Source: Dryococelus australis (Eukaryota > Arthropoda > Insecta > Phasmatodea > Phasmatidae). From it: a stretch of 64,000 nt of DNA. Numbering within the stretch: the stretch's first letter is position 1; each line of letters begins with the position of its first letter. The notes beneath the pieces were generated by a model. That model did not search any database, had not been told where the DNA came from, and worked only from the letters and a program-made list of their open reading frames with translations. Below are positions 49,201 through 61,200 of this stretch, one piece after another. The DNA lies in contig CM056994.1 in the NCBI GenBank assembly GCA_029891345.1, positions 62,370,251 through 62,434,250 of the forward strand, written 5' to 3'. The translations under genes and the position numbers were made by a program.

Positions 49201-50801
49201 ACCCAGTTAGACTAACAGGCATGATGGTCAAGGATTTTTGTCCACTAGACCAAAAGCAGGGTGATTTAGTTAGACAATATTAGGCGAGGAGTGTGGGCGA
49301 TTGACATACACCGTTGTCCTTGTAGGTGCTGGAGATGCTGGTCGGGATTACAACTGAAGCAGGCACAACTGCTTGGTGACGGAGTTCGGCTGCGCGGTCC
49401 TGTTCCATCTGCCTTTCCCTCGTGGGAGGTGCGAGTACACTCAGCTGCCTGGCAGCAAGGAATGCTGCGTTTCATTCCCTGCATTTTCGGTCATGTATAT
49501 GGCTGTAAGGCATTGAGCCTCTGCTCACAGTAGACTAGGAACACCTTGACGTGAACAAACTAAAAGCAATTTACAGTGTCAGTTTGGTTTTGGTTTGCTG
49601 ACCAGGATCTGTAAAGTCTCCACTGTTCCCCCACGCTAGACGGACTGATCAGAGATGGAGAGCTGTTTGGGTTACCAATGCTGCCACTGGATGTACGTCC
49701 ACACAGAAATGGGCGGCAGGTCTGAAGCTACGATATATCCTGGCACTGGTAGCAGTGCTGTGGGATAAGGCAATAACTCGAGACTGTCGCCCCCCCTGTG
49801 GCTGAAGGTGTTACTAGTGGTTGTGGCTCCTCTGTTTCTCTCCACCAACACTGGAAACAATGCTGTGGTAGTTGGAGAGCAACAGATGGCCGACTAGTTG
49901 GTGTGTGAAAATATGATGGACTTCTGAAGGGTGCCCATGGCTGAAGTTAATTCGGTTGTTATAAATTCCCCAGTTCTTGTCAAGGGTGTATGTAGCAACC
50001 TGTATCTAGCAGGCAAACAGACAGGTACTCTAAGAAATGAAAGCCGAAAAGTAGAAAGCAAAAATATGTGTATCAGTCTCAATAAACATGCGACGCGTGC
50101 TACCTCCTACCAGGTAATTGAGTGCTGAAGGTTACTACGATGGTCGGGTGTACGCGACCTGGTTCTAATGGAGAACGGGAAAGAATTAGCTAGACGAAAA
50201 AATATATAATACTTCTAAACTGTTCTAATAAAGATGTCGTGAAGAGATAAAGTGAATTTAAAATGTGTTGGTAAGCATGTTCGCTGGTTGTCGGGTTGTT
50301 GATGGTGAATTAGCCGCAGGAGGCTTAAACAAAGATTCAAAGATTTCTGGAGGTTCCAGCACTGGAAGCAGTGCTGTGGGATGTCGCGAGAGATGGAACA
50401 AGAATGACGCCAGAGCCCGGCAGCGTCCTGACTTATATAGTGGGAACTTGTAGGCTGCCCCGGCGTGGGGTGAGGGGAGGGCGTGATGTCCCTCTGCCCT
50501 GGTTGGCATGGGAAAACTCTGGTCAGCGTTTCTGCTTCGTGCCTCTTCGGTGGCGCTTAGCCTTGCCCAAGGTCTGGGCAGCTTGTAGGCTCTCAGCGCT
50601 GAGTAACTGAGGGGGGGGGGAGGGGGAAGGGGGGAGGGGGGGCTGCTGGGTTGCTTATCCTCAAGATGAAGAAAATTTGCTTATAAGTTTCTGCTGCCTG
50701 TAGGGTAAGCAATGTGTCAGTCATGCCTGTAGTGGTGAAAGAGGACCTCTTGGCGATGAGTCGTAATCGTATTAGATTAGTTGTATAAGCGGCACGCGTC
50801 A
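49200..50801 (-). mobile_element. LTR family 1, minus-strand copy
   Basis: It starts at 50801 (TGACGCGTGCCGCTTATAC) and carries TATATAAGT at 50431-50440. It contains the gagccacaaccactagta block (minus strand) near 49825 and reaches the LTR end near 49750. Another 0.5 kb of internal sequence follows toward 49200. The LTR is about 1.05 kb. No intact ORF. Confidence 0.65.
50431..50440 (-). promoter_or_regulatory. TATA box of family-1 LTR
   Basis: CTATATAAGT on the minus strand is followed by caggacgctgcc. It is equivalent to the plus-strand TATA box at 10106. Confidence 0.5.
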
Positions 50802-51031
50802 ACCTGAAGGCTCAAATGTACATCATAATTATGTTCCGACAATTTTACCCAAAAACACCAGGTGCATCTTAGAATCAATGGCAGTTTACAAGCAAACAAA
50901 TATGGTAATTGTCAACAAAACAAACTACATGTACACCATGCAAATTTTATACGAGTTACACTCCCATGAAATGCCATTTTGTAAACATGCATACTTATAC
51001 CTATAATCTACGTGTGAAGCCGTTTACTAAC

Positions 51032-51091
51032 CATCATCAGAAGATGGAGCAGCTTTGCTATTCTTTCCAAATAGTGACCTGACCACAGACC
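51032..51091 (-). CDS. Nup358: Nup358/RanBP2, 60-bp internal exon
   Basis: A 60-bp exon, too short for ordinary ORF calling, lies between a polypyrimidine acceptor (tttctacag) and a GTTAGT donor on the minus strand. It begins and ends in phase 1. It codes for a basic and Ser-rich stretch (SVVRSLFGKNSKAAPSSDD). The final split codon is completed by the next exon, giving an Asp-rich lead into the internal-repeat motif (DDDVQF). A similar acidic lead precedes the repeat in animal RanBP2, as I recall it. It is isolated, with 5.4 kb of intron on its right and 13.1 kb on its left, and lies between two family-1 LTR copies. Confidence 0.74.
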
Positions 51092-51849
51092 CTGTAGAAA
51101 CAGAAATATGATAAACAGAAAATAAATTACAAAATTCAAACCCATTTTAAGGTAACTTAATTGCAGTACAAACAAAAAAATTGTTTTTAAATAAAACTTA
51201 ACAAAATTTTACACTCCTAAATAATTTTTTAAAAATCAAAATGGTGCAATATCTTACACTTAATTTTCTTATTGATTCCCCGTACTTTCATTTTACAGAG
51301 TTTCTTATAATGTTGCAAAAATATTTTACTGAAAAACAAAATTTAATGGCAAGGCACAACGATATCACAACAATTTCCACATATTTGTGTGCTCCTATGA
51401 GTCTACAGCAGGGACAATCATCCATATTGCTCCACGACAGGAGTTATCAAATAAACATTTGAAAATCTGTAACACGTCACAGCAGGCAAGACAACAAGGT
51501 CATTCAAACTTATTTGCTCCATGGTTCACTTTAAATCGCTTGGAGATACTAAAAGTTTTTGTACAGACGAAATCAATTGTAGATGTGTGAACAACAGTAC
51601 ACAAGGAAATTCTAGAAAATTTTAATTCATATTGACGTGTGATGCTATCTGGGTCAGGGCAATTATACTCATTATCAGAAGTGGTAAATTTTGTTAGTGC
51701 TCGCCATGAGCACTTACTACGGGCGGTTAGGTCTGACTTCACTTGGGCACAGGAGCCAGTCTTATGTATAATGTGGGCTGTGTTGGTTGGTGACTGGGTA
51801 CGAAGTCTGTTGGCTGCTTGGCAATGTACCATGTTACTGGCTTAAGGGC

Positions 51850-53579
51850 CAATGGCTTACGTAAGCCGGCAACTGGTAGGCTAGTTGAGGCGGTGGTTTT
51901 GCTGGTGGTGTTATGGCTGTTGGCCTAACTGCCGCTGGGATGGCTGCTGCTCCATGGGTTGCTGGTGGACGTTCTCGGCGGGCTGGGGTAGCGGCGTATC
52001 GAGAACTAAGGGCCCGCCAGGCTCACGGGCACCTTTTCTCCTTGTCTGAAGGCTGCAACAACTGGATGCGGTGACCAAGGAACCTTCTGGGGAGGCTTGA
52101 ATAAAGAAGGGAAGGGAGTCCATGGGAGGGGGAGGGGTCAAACCCCACCGACTTACGGGCGGCTTGAGCTCGTTCCCCCGAGTGATTCTTGGCGAAGTGC
52201 CTTATTAGGTTGGGTGCAGCCCCAGGTAGACTGGTAGGCAGTAGTTGCCTTCCACTTCTTAATGTCCTTCCCACCTCTCTTGGTGAAGGACATTAGGTGC
52301 TAATACCATATCCCGGGAGATAGGAGCAGGCAATGTGCCTTACCTGTCTAAGCGCGTTCTGCCGCCTAGGCACACTAGAATGACGCAGACTATAATAACC
52401 TTATTCCTCAACTGGCAACACAAATGGTGCATAATTGAAGATCAGGTTTCTTTGGAGGTGTCTCAATAGCTTCGATGGGTGAGCATCTTGAGCAGATAGG
52501 TCAGACCCAGATCCAACCAAACACGTCCTTCAGCAATAGAAGCAGTGAGGTGGATGGGTGAAAGCTGGTCTGGCAACTTATCCTCTCAAGTAGAGGTATG
52601 ATTAGTGGTTGGGGCTCTACCGTTCGATACATGTGGTGCACCAAACGGGTGGCAGTTGAATGGTGTGTGTGTGTGTGTGTGTGTTCAAGACATACAAGTC
52701 CCTGAATGGGAGCTCGCAGTCCTACACAGGTAGTAAATTGGTATATTCAAACCTGGTCTCCTGCTCCACAGTACGGGATGTGATGTTTACTATGGAAGCC
52801 TGGAAGAATTCAAGAGAAAACGGGAGAACAGATAAGATTAGAACGTCTTTATTCTGAAGGAATAAGACACGGTGGCCCATCTACCCAGAGTTGACCGGAA
52901 GAAGTAAACTATTCTGTCCAGACGAAGTGGACCTGGTTCTGAACTAACTGGGGGCAGTTGCGAGTAGGTAGCTAATTACAACTTTCCCTGGCTACGATGT
53001 TTTACGTGCCGTGAAGGGACTTAAGGGACCCACTTCCTCAAGGGTGTGTTGGGTAGCCATTACCAAGGACAAGCAGCTAAGGGTGGTAGATGACTTCTGG
53101 AAGGCTTTGCTGTGGGAGGAGCTAGCTGCCTAAGCTGGCGTGGCTCTTAGAAGAGCAAGGCATCAACTGTCGATTACAGCCTGTGCACTGCAAATTATTC
53201 TACTCGGCTGAGAGCTCGCCTGCCCTAGTGGTGAGGGGTGTAATGTGCACGCATTGTGGGCAGAACTAAGGGCAGCAATTGTTGACGTGCAGCATCTCTT
53301 GGCGCACCCCTTTATCTTCTTCAGGGTTGTAGCGAAATGTCTATTACTGACAATCAATTGTTGGCATCTTCTTGAGGGGAGGCCTGTCTTGGTATGCTTA
53401 CTGGTGGGCTGATGAAACGTATAATTCTGACACATCTGTAACTATCCCTGGTCCAGGGAAAATCCCGTAGGTGCTCCGGTAGAAATTATATGTGTCCGAA
53501 CCTCGTTTGTTGCTTGTAGGTGAAGGATGTACTTGAAGCGTAGTCGTTTATCTCGTTAGCCAGTAAGCATCACACATCA
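51850..53579 (-). mobile_element. LTR family 1, minus-strand copy with Gag leader
   Basis: It starts at 53579 (TGATGTGTGATGCTTA). It includes the gagccccaaccacta block near 52600, a GT microsatellite (about 52662-52684) and the LTR end near 52545. The internal part has a minus-strand frame at 52274-52023 beginning GRTLRSGRQLLP, a basic start common at the N-terminus of Gag polyproteins. It lies in the 5.4-kb intron between two Nup358 exons. Confidence 0.63.
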
Positions 53580-55680
53580 GTATTTACAAGACATTTCCCA
53601 TATGCCTTCCACCTTTCCACTGAATTTACCAAACAACAAAGAAGCAAAGTTAAAACCCAATAAATGCATACAACCATAGCTGTTTAAGTGCATATGTGAA
53701 GGTTTTTATTATGTACTACAAGTAATCTGTTTAATTCTATATAAGTTTTCCACTTTGGCTTAACATAAAAAAATAAGACACAACCACACACTGGCGTAAG
53801 AGTATTAAAAATATTTTTTTCTCAAAGAAGAAATGCTTTCCCGTACTAAATATATATGGTATTGAGAACTTAAAACACACAAACTACGAAGCAAGAGAAA
53901 AGTCACTTAGTATTAAACAAAACAATAAAATAAATTACAATTCCTATTCCCAATTGTAAACAGATGGGCTTGGGACAAAAATTATGAATTAGTTAATAGT
54001 TACATTAGCATATAGCTTAACAAACGCTAACTGGACATGTGTGGACGAAAGTACACACACAAATGCCTGATGTACTAGGAAAACCAACATTTAGATAGCA
54101 ATTCTAGAACTGCAACACCAGAAAAACAGAAGGCGCATAAATTCATGTTGTGTGAATATTCTGTGTACTGAAGTGAAAACTAAAAACGACAACTTTCAAT
54201 TCCATTTTGGTAAAAAGTTTGGTAGCCAAAAGTTGTAACAAAACTAAAATACTTGACTAATGAATATTAGGTGTTTAATGAATGCTCATTTTGCGCTCCA
54301 ACATAAATAAAAATATTCATGAAATGGAAATTTAAACCTAGGACCCCTGTGGTGAATACTTCATATTGTTAAGTTTTTTTTTTGCTCTGATTTTGCAGAA
54401 TATTTTTCATAATGAGTAACTTGCTAAAATTCTATAAAATTCAGTAAACTTTCATTAAGACTGAGCTATAAAGAAATTATTTTTCATTTTCATTTCAGTT
54501 TCATGAAAGTTAATAACATATTTTTTGTTTCCGTTTTCTGAGAAAATTGTCATTCGCACACCGTAAATTATGTTCAAGGGTGACTGACTCAGCCATTACA
54601 ACCATCCGTAAGCACCATGTACAGCAACACAAACAATTAAGGATGGTTAGCAATGTGCTTGCGAAATCACCCAGTACCGAGCTTCTCTCCGATAAGTAAA
54701 GTAAGGCCTGCCAGGCTGTAAATCTATTCACAGTATCATCACACTTTTAAAATCAAACCATTGAAAAGTCACTCCATGTACAACATGTTTAGTTGTTTCC
54801 TAAATATGCTATGTATTGAAAGCGTTTTATACTTCTGGTAACATAAAAGTAGCTTTTTTTGAAAATTAAATGATACCTTTTCTAATAGATTATATTTATA
54901 AATTATATTACACTTATAATTTATACAAACAAAAATTTAGAGATAACTGGTGTGTACGTAATACCCAGTAAGAAATTGTTCTCATTGAAAATATTATTGA
55001 ATTGGTGCACTGTGCCTTTGGTGTAATTTTCTAAATTTAACGCATTTATGTAAGACGAGGTTTTTATCACTCACTGCAAGAATAAAAAATTAGATTAGTC
55101 TTGGAATTGAGAATCCCATTTAAATGGATTATTTTGGCAGCCATTTACAGTACACTTTTTACATCAGTGCGGTGCTGTATGTCGCTACCTAAGTTACTAA
55201 CTCATTTAACTATAAAATTTTCCACCAGTTAAATAACAATATACTTTAGATGTGCATAAATACAAAAAAACGCATGAAGTGTATAAAACAAAACATAAAT
55301 AGGCCTAGCAGCATCTGTACTTTGTCTTGGTTGATTAAATCACAAATACATTTCCAAGGGAAAATGTGAAACCTGAACAAGCAGTTAAATATTTAGGAAC
55401 AGTCTGCACACTGATTACCGCAGTGCACTATTTCTCCATTATTCTGCATGCGTGCACAATGATTACCACAGTGCACTATTTCTCCATTATGCTGCATGCG
55501 CACCGACAATCGCAAGTATCTACAATGTTTGCACAGTATTTACCATTTACTTATGTTAACCTATGAAAGAAAAATCATATTACCACAAAACACATGATTT
55601 TGTTGAAGTTGACTGATTTAGTATAAATTAATCATGCTAAAAAGGAAAGAACCTAAGATTCTATTATGAAAAATAGGACA
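53580..55680. other. Intronic, one short tandem repeat
   Basis: AT-rich with no gene recognised. A 48-bp unit is duplicated at 55413-55460 and 55461-55505 (gattaccrcagtgcactatt). Confidence 0.6.
55413..55505. repeat. 48-bp tandem duplication
   Basis: Two adjacent copies starting at 55413 and 55461 differ by a few substitutions. Confidence 0.93.
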
Positions 55681-55684
55681 TACC

Positions 55685-55930
55685 ATAAAGATAACTTTAA
55701 GGTTGTGGTGGTTAGATATGCCAAAGCAAGTCACAGTAATGCTGCTGCAATACACTCTGGCGTATCTAAAGCAAATGTGAGATGTTAAGAGTTGTTCGAA
55801 AGAAAAGTTCAAAAATTGCAATCTTAACTAGCTGTGTGTTCAGAAAATCCAAAAATGTTCTTTCAGTGAGATTGAGAAAACTGTAGTGGACTGTGTTCAA
55901 GGAAAAGTTAAAGAAGAGTTTGCAATAATT
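55685..55930 (+). pseudogene. pogo/CENP-B-type transposase N-terminal relic
   Basis: The frame reads KVVVVRYAK and ASHSNAAAIHSGVSKANVRC, then a stop and ELFERKVQKLQS. This is the pattern of the N-terminal helix-turn-helix of pogo-type transposases (KLKVVxYAxxxxNxAAAxxFGVSxxxVRxW). Only one HTH and a decayed tail are visible. No DDE domain was found. Confidence 0.42.
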
Positions 55931-56516
55931 CCTGTGGTTATTAAAAATTCAATATTATTTTCTTGTGGCACCAAAAGTTAATTTCAGGCAATAATACATT
56001 TTCTTCCCCACAAAGGTTACATATGAGGAAATACGGAAGATAAGCTTTGTTTGCACGAGGTGGAGGAATAACCTGAAAGTAGGGCTTTAGCATGAAAACT
56101 TTGACCGAACCAGGGATGAACTAAGTGAGTAGAGCAACCAGTGTCACACACAAAATGAGCCGTGGGTATAAAGAGACTCAATCAACACACATGCGCACAC
56201 ATGCACCCATGTACACACACGCACGCACACATACACACAAAACACCCACTTCCCTTACTCTCTCCATCACCGCCTTTTTCTTTTCATTTTATCTCCTGTT
56301 CTTTCCCACCCTCTTTCTCTTTGTTTTTCTCTCTCAGAAGGTAGGTTGTCATGGTATGTTTAAAAGTATTTTTTTTTGCTACTTCTGAACTGTGACACCT
56401 CACTGAAAAAAGAAATTTCAAAAATGTAATACATTTAAGAATTCACAGCTGCAGTTTTGGATAGATGCACCAATGACAATATAGGTGACAGATAGTAAAA
56501 ATTAATGGCATCACAC

Positions 56517-56630
56517 CTTTTGCTGGGGTAGTACCATTCGCTCCTAGCTGGCTATCGAGGGAAAACGAAGAACTATTGGAATCTACAATCTTGAAGCTGA
56601 AACTGGATATCACACTGCTACTTTCACCAC
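56517..56630 (-). CDS. Nup358: Nup358/RanBP2, internal exon (Ser-rich linker)
   Basis: This is the rightmost exon of the Nup358/RanBP2 gene that I can place. On the minus strand an acceptor ending in tttgtgcag is followed by 114 coding bases and a GTGTGA donor. It starts and ends in phase 1, so it joins in frame to the 60-bp exon at 51091. The peptide is Ser-rich with FSF and SFSL motifs and no recognised fold, as expected of a linker between nucleoporin domains. On its own it would be weak evidence. Its assignment rests on correct splice sites, strand, order and phase with the recognisable exons downstream. The exons 5' of it (TPR region, earlier Ran-binding domains, zinc fingers) were not found between here and the right edge. 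Confidence 0.66.
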
Positions 56631-56971
56631 CTGCACAAAGGACAAAAATGAAACTGCCATTACTTGGAGCCAAGGCTGGTACAAAATGCAATCACTACTT
56701 TCCTCCCAAAAACACTAGGCTACTAGAACATGGCAACCTGATATAACACAGCACTAGTGAGGGTTATGCAAAATTTTTCACACTACAATTAACTTATTAC
56801 CTTCCATAAATTTGTTCCAATCTCGACGGTGTATAAAAATTAGTCTCGCACTACATAATTATATGAGAAAATATAGTCAAATAAAAAATACTTGTGGCTT
56901 TATACAATGCAACAAATGGTAATACAACATATGCATTAAAATCACATGACTCAAAACTTTCTCGGGCAATT

Positions 56972-57007
56972 CCCCCCCCCCCCCCCCCCCAAAAAAAAAA
57001 AAAAAAA
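56972..57007. repeat. C19-A17 homopolymer junction
   Basis: A run of 19 C is directly followed by 17 A. Similar C-then-A junctions occur at 45715, 61554 and 61649. Confidence 0.95.
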
Positions 57008-59040
57008 GCTTTTGGTACTTAGGACCTTTTGGACCCAACATAGCAATCAAGTTTTTGTACGGATTTTAACTTGTAGAGCCTGATAAAATAATTAAATTAT
57101 TTTTTTTTCGTACAGAGGCTTTTAATTTTTATGGCAGTACTTTATTTATTTATTTATTTATATTTTTTGTGTGAGGTTTTAAAATCTTATAAATTTATTC
57201 TGTTCGGATGGTTCTAAATCATTTTTTTTTAAGGTTAGGATGTTAGGTTGTTCACATTGTCTTCCCGGGAATACTCTTTAAGTTGCCTGTAGAAAATTTT
57301 TAAAGTTTGTGTTGGACATGTTTTTCAAACTTGCCACATGTTGAGATCAGCCTCAGCATTTTCATTGGTACCTGCCCAAGCTGTGCATGTTTTCCTTCGC
57401 TGCTGCTTGGGTAAAGTTCCGTCATCTTTAACACGAACTGTTGTGTGTCGCCCTGTTTTGATTGCAGATGTTCCAGGAGTTCTACTGACGCTGACATTTT
57501 AGCGTCGAAAGCTGCGAGTTTGTAGGCACAGTCAGGGAAAGAGGGACGTTTTCGTGCTGAGGGCAGTGGATGGAGTGTAGGTATCTCAGGGAACAATGGA
57601 AGTGAGTTGATGCTGATAATGTGTTTGCAAGGCGCTGCACGTGTGCATGAATGGTTCTTATAGGTCGGCGAGAGTGATGATGTAGGACGAGGCCAGGCGT
57701 GAAGTTGTTGATGGAAGCTAACTGTCGAGAGGTTACGTTTTTAAGAGCGGTCATAGAGACGGTGGGGTTGAGTTCAGTTGAAGCCAGGCAGGGTGGTCAG
57801 TCGAAATCATCTTGGTCTGAGTGAAGGCAGGTTGAAGGACCCTGGGTTGGCCATACAACATGTAGGCCTTTAAAAAGATAAGTACTCTGTTTTGCAATTG
57901 TTGATTTTGTAGGGGCTCCAGTAAAACGCTTTAAGTTTTTATAATTGTTTTAGATTTGAAAGTTTAGAAATTTCTTGGAAATTTATAGTAACTTCGGTGA
58001 TGAACTATTATGCTGTTTTTTCCTTGAGTATGAGATGCTTTTAGTTGATGCCAACATAAGGTTAGCACTGTTAAGTTGTTAGGTCAGGATCCTTATTGCC
58101 GATAATGTGAGTGAAACTGCAGAGACATTTTATTTCAGTTAACAAACGTCTTCCTCCAGTCGTTAAATTTGTCAACCGTTAGTGACAAACTTGAAAATTT
58201 AAAACTATTATAAGGGATAAGATCTTTATATTGGTAGAAAACAGTTACGATCAGTCGCTAAAAGATTTAATTCAAATATGTAAAGTTAAGCGTAGAATTT
58301 GCAGTTAAATTTGTATCAAATTCATACAATATTATAATTATAATAGAGTTTTTTTGGTTGAAAAATTTGTGAGAAAGTAGAATCTAATTAATTTTTATAA
58401 AGAAATGTTGACTATTTAATTTAATTGTAAATATTTTTTTTAATGAGTGCTTTTGAATTTTTGTAAACAATCTAAGACATTAATTTTTTTATAATGCTAA
58501 TTCATTTTAACTAATTAATCCCTTCTATGTTTTGGAAAATAATGATTATAGTAAAATTTATAACTTGAGAACTATCTTTTTTCGTTTTTAGAGTTTTAGA
58601 AGTTCCCTTTTTCCTGGTAAATATGGAATTTATTTGATGAGTTAATTGATTATTCAAATTTTATTGGTGGTTAGTTAATTTCAAATAATTTTTAAATTTA
58701 TGATGGAAGTTTATTTAAATGTACTTCTGTTTCTATTGTTTTATCCTACGTCAGTTTCACCTGCCAAAGTTCCCAACATTAATTTTCACCTTTCCCCATG
58801 AAGCGAGTGCGATAGCTATTCCAAGTTAGAGCAGTCAGTCTGAGTAAAGGTATTCTAGTTAAGGGCATTTCAGGATGGCCAAAGTAACATTCCTGATGGT
58901 GGAGTTGCCCTCCCCCACTGTTACTTCAAAGATTGGCCAACTTAATTAAAGACGTACATTTTTGTTCAAGCTGCACTGTTTATTTGATACTAAAACGTGC
59001 ACACTATGGGCAGACTTCGCCCCATCAGCGAGCGCTGAGA
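57008..59040. other. Unassigned, partly repeat-like
   Basis: 57240-57860 is GC-balanced with two overlapping minus-strand ORFs (57300-57596 and 57482-57754) that show no domain. The rest is AT-rich. Probably retroelement-derived but not assigned. Confidence 0.4.
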
Positions 59041-61200
59041 GCCTTGGGGCAAGTCCTAAGCGGCATACATGATTCCGAGTGGCTACAGGATTGATCCACG
59101 AGCTGGACAATTACAGACACGGAAGATAATTAATGCAATTAATTATTTACATTGTACTGCCGACACAAACTTTGACATGCGGATGATACCCTCTAGACAG
59201 AAATTTTTTACCAGGCGAGCCATGGACCAGCCGACAGCCACTAAGGAAGTAATAAGAGTCACCACAGGATCACAGCATCCCTGCGCAGCAGCGGAGCCTA
59301 GAGCAGAGGTAGTAAACCTGCCGTCAGCCTCAACCCAGGGTGATAAGGAATACGCGGCACTGCCTGCTACCCTGAGATAATCAGTCCCTGTTGTAAAAGA
59401 CTAGCATCCTCCGCACCCCTGCGAGAGCCCTGAAGGTAAGATTCTGAACTTATATAGGGAATCAAGAAAACGCTCTTGCAAGAGTTCGTCAGCCCACTGA
59501 CCACAACAGTTGGGGGGTTTCTCCTGGGTCTGGGCAAGATCACCTCCTCTCCCAGCTTGTAGAAGGCCAGCCATCCAGCTCCAGAAACTTGCAAAGGCAC
59601 CACCAGCTACAGCAGCTTGGAAAAGCTCTTCCTGCAGCACCTGCTCCAGCAGCTTGCATAAGGCTTACCGGAGGTAACCTCGACGTCCCTCCCATGCACT
59701 CTTTACCCAAAGTGTTTTCCTTGACTCCGCGGTAGCAGGCAGTCACGAAGTCACCTCTGGACAACCACCTCTTAGAAAAGTAACTCGCTATAAATTGCAA
59801 CTTTTTTCTATGAGTAGATTATTGTGGATAGTTTTCAATCCAGGTTTGCCTTCACCTACAGTAAATATGTAATTTAATTTAAGACTTTAGATTATACAAG
59901 AACCGTGATTCCCCAGTGTTTTCCTTAGCGTTAATAAACGCTACGTCAAACATTTATCGGTTAAATTCGTTATTACTTACCCTTCTCATTTAATATATAA
60001 GTGAAAGTGTTTACAGTTGGGCTCATTCTTTTGTAATTAAAATTCCTCTCTGCAGAATGTGTGTGAAGTGAGCCGATCGCAGGGCCCGAAGAAGACGGCA
60101 GTCTGAAAAGACATACTGGGATATCTGGGAGCGTGTGGTATACCCACGCTTGTCGGCAGCTTCACTCCAACTCTAGCTTGCCATTTCTTTCAGTCAGTGC
60201 CTAGGGAGTGTATGAATAAAACACTTCCAGTAGGACTGAACTCCGGCAGCTAAGGGGAAGAATGCAATCAGTAACAAAAAATTATTTGTAGAGCCTTTAT
60301 CAGAAAGAGTAAACCTTCTCTTAGGTTATTAAAGTGGTATATCCTACCTAAGCTTTTCAGATGACTAAGAAAGGAGGAAGACTACCTAGTGGAAATCACT
60401 GCCGAACACGACAAGCCCTTCAGAGAAAATTATCACAGCCTGATAACAACTCACTAGTTGACTACCCTCACGTTGCACCCCTGCCCCCCCGTACCTAAGT
60501 CATGGCTCCAGCACCATGACCCATCTCGCTGCTTATAGCATGCAAATACGAATGAGAACTAGACTTCAAAATAGGTATCTGCTGGCCATGGCCCAGCTAC
60601 AAGTATGTGAGCTACTACAATCCACCTAAACCCATACCAGAAACAAAGCTGCCTACCCCCACCCCAGTTATCGACACTAAGCCACATGCAATATGTAGAA
60701 TCTGTACGGCAGTAGGGAAGGTGATCAAAATTGCTGTACCTCCGAAAATCACCCCGAAAGCCCGGATAGCTTCCCCGCAACTTAACCTCTTACCCATTCA
60801 TAAACTTACGAGGCCAGCTTCCTTTGGACATCCGGGTAGCTAAAGGGATCCTGAGTAAGAACAATCCATTTCAATTTCAATGCCACATTCACCCGCACAC
60901 ACTGCAATTTAGTAAATTCTTCCGTTTATTGTAACAGCTGGCATCCCGTATATTGGCAGCCTTCATGGTGAGTAAGATTGTACTTCTGGGGAGGGAGAGG
61001 TTAGCAATAAAACTCACCCTGGGATTTGATTCCCCTCCAAACCACTATAACCCTCCCACTAGGCGGTACCCAAACAACTACCCCAACTTGGGCAAACCAC
61101 GACCCATCAGGCAGAGGGGAACCTTGCAAGAAATTAATACGCTGCCGAAGGGTTACAATTAATATCCTGGAGGGTAATCGGCAATCTTAGTGTCTCGTGA
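59040..61200 (+). mobile_element. Dispersed repeat family B, copy 3
   Basis: 59640-59790 matches 5138-5345 (gactccgcggtagcagg at 59723). 60607-60840 codes for a Pro-rich peptide (PPKPIPETKLPTPTPV, then GKVIKIAVPPKITPKARI) shared with copies 1 and 2. Proline- and Asn-rich readings follow to about 61160. A TATA-like cctatataagt lies on the minus strand near 59450, so the promoter direction is not settled. No polymerase domain is present. Confidence 0.5.

Noticed and set aside
57300-57754. Two overlapping minus-strand ORFs, possible host gene exon
   Set aside because: No recognisable domain. The surrounding sequence is repeat-like, and there is no splice-compatible link to the Nup358 exon at 56630.
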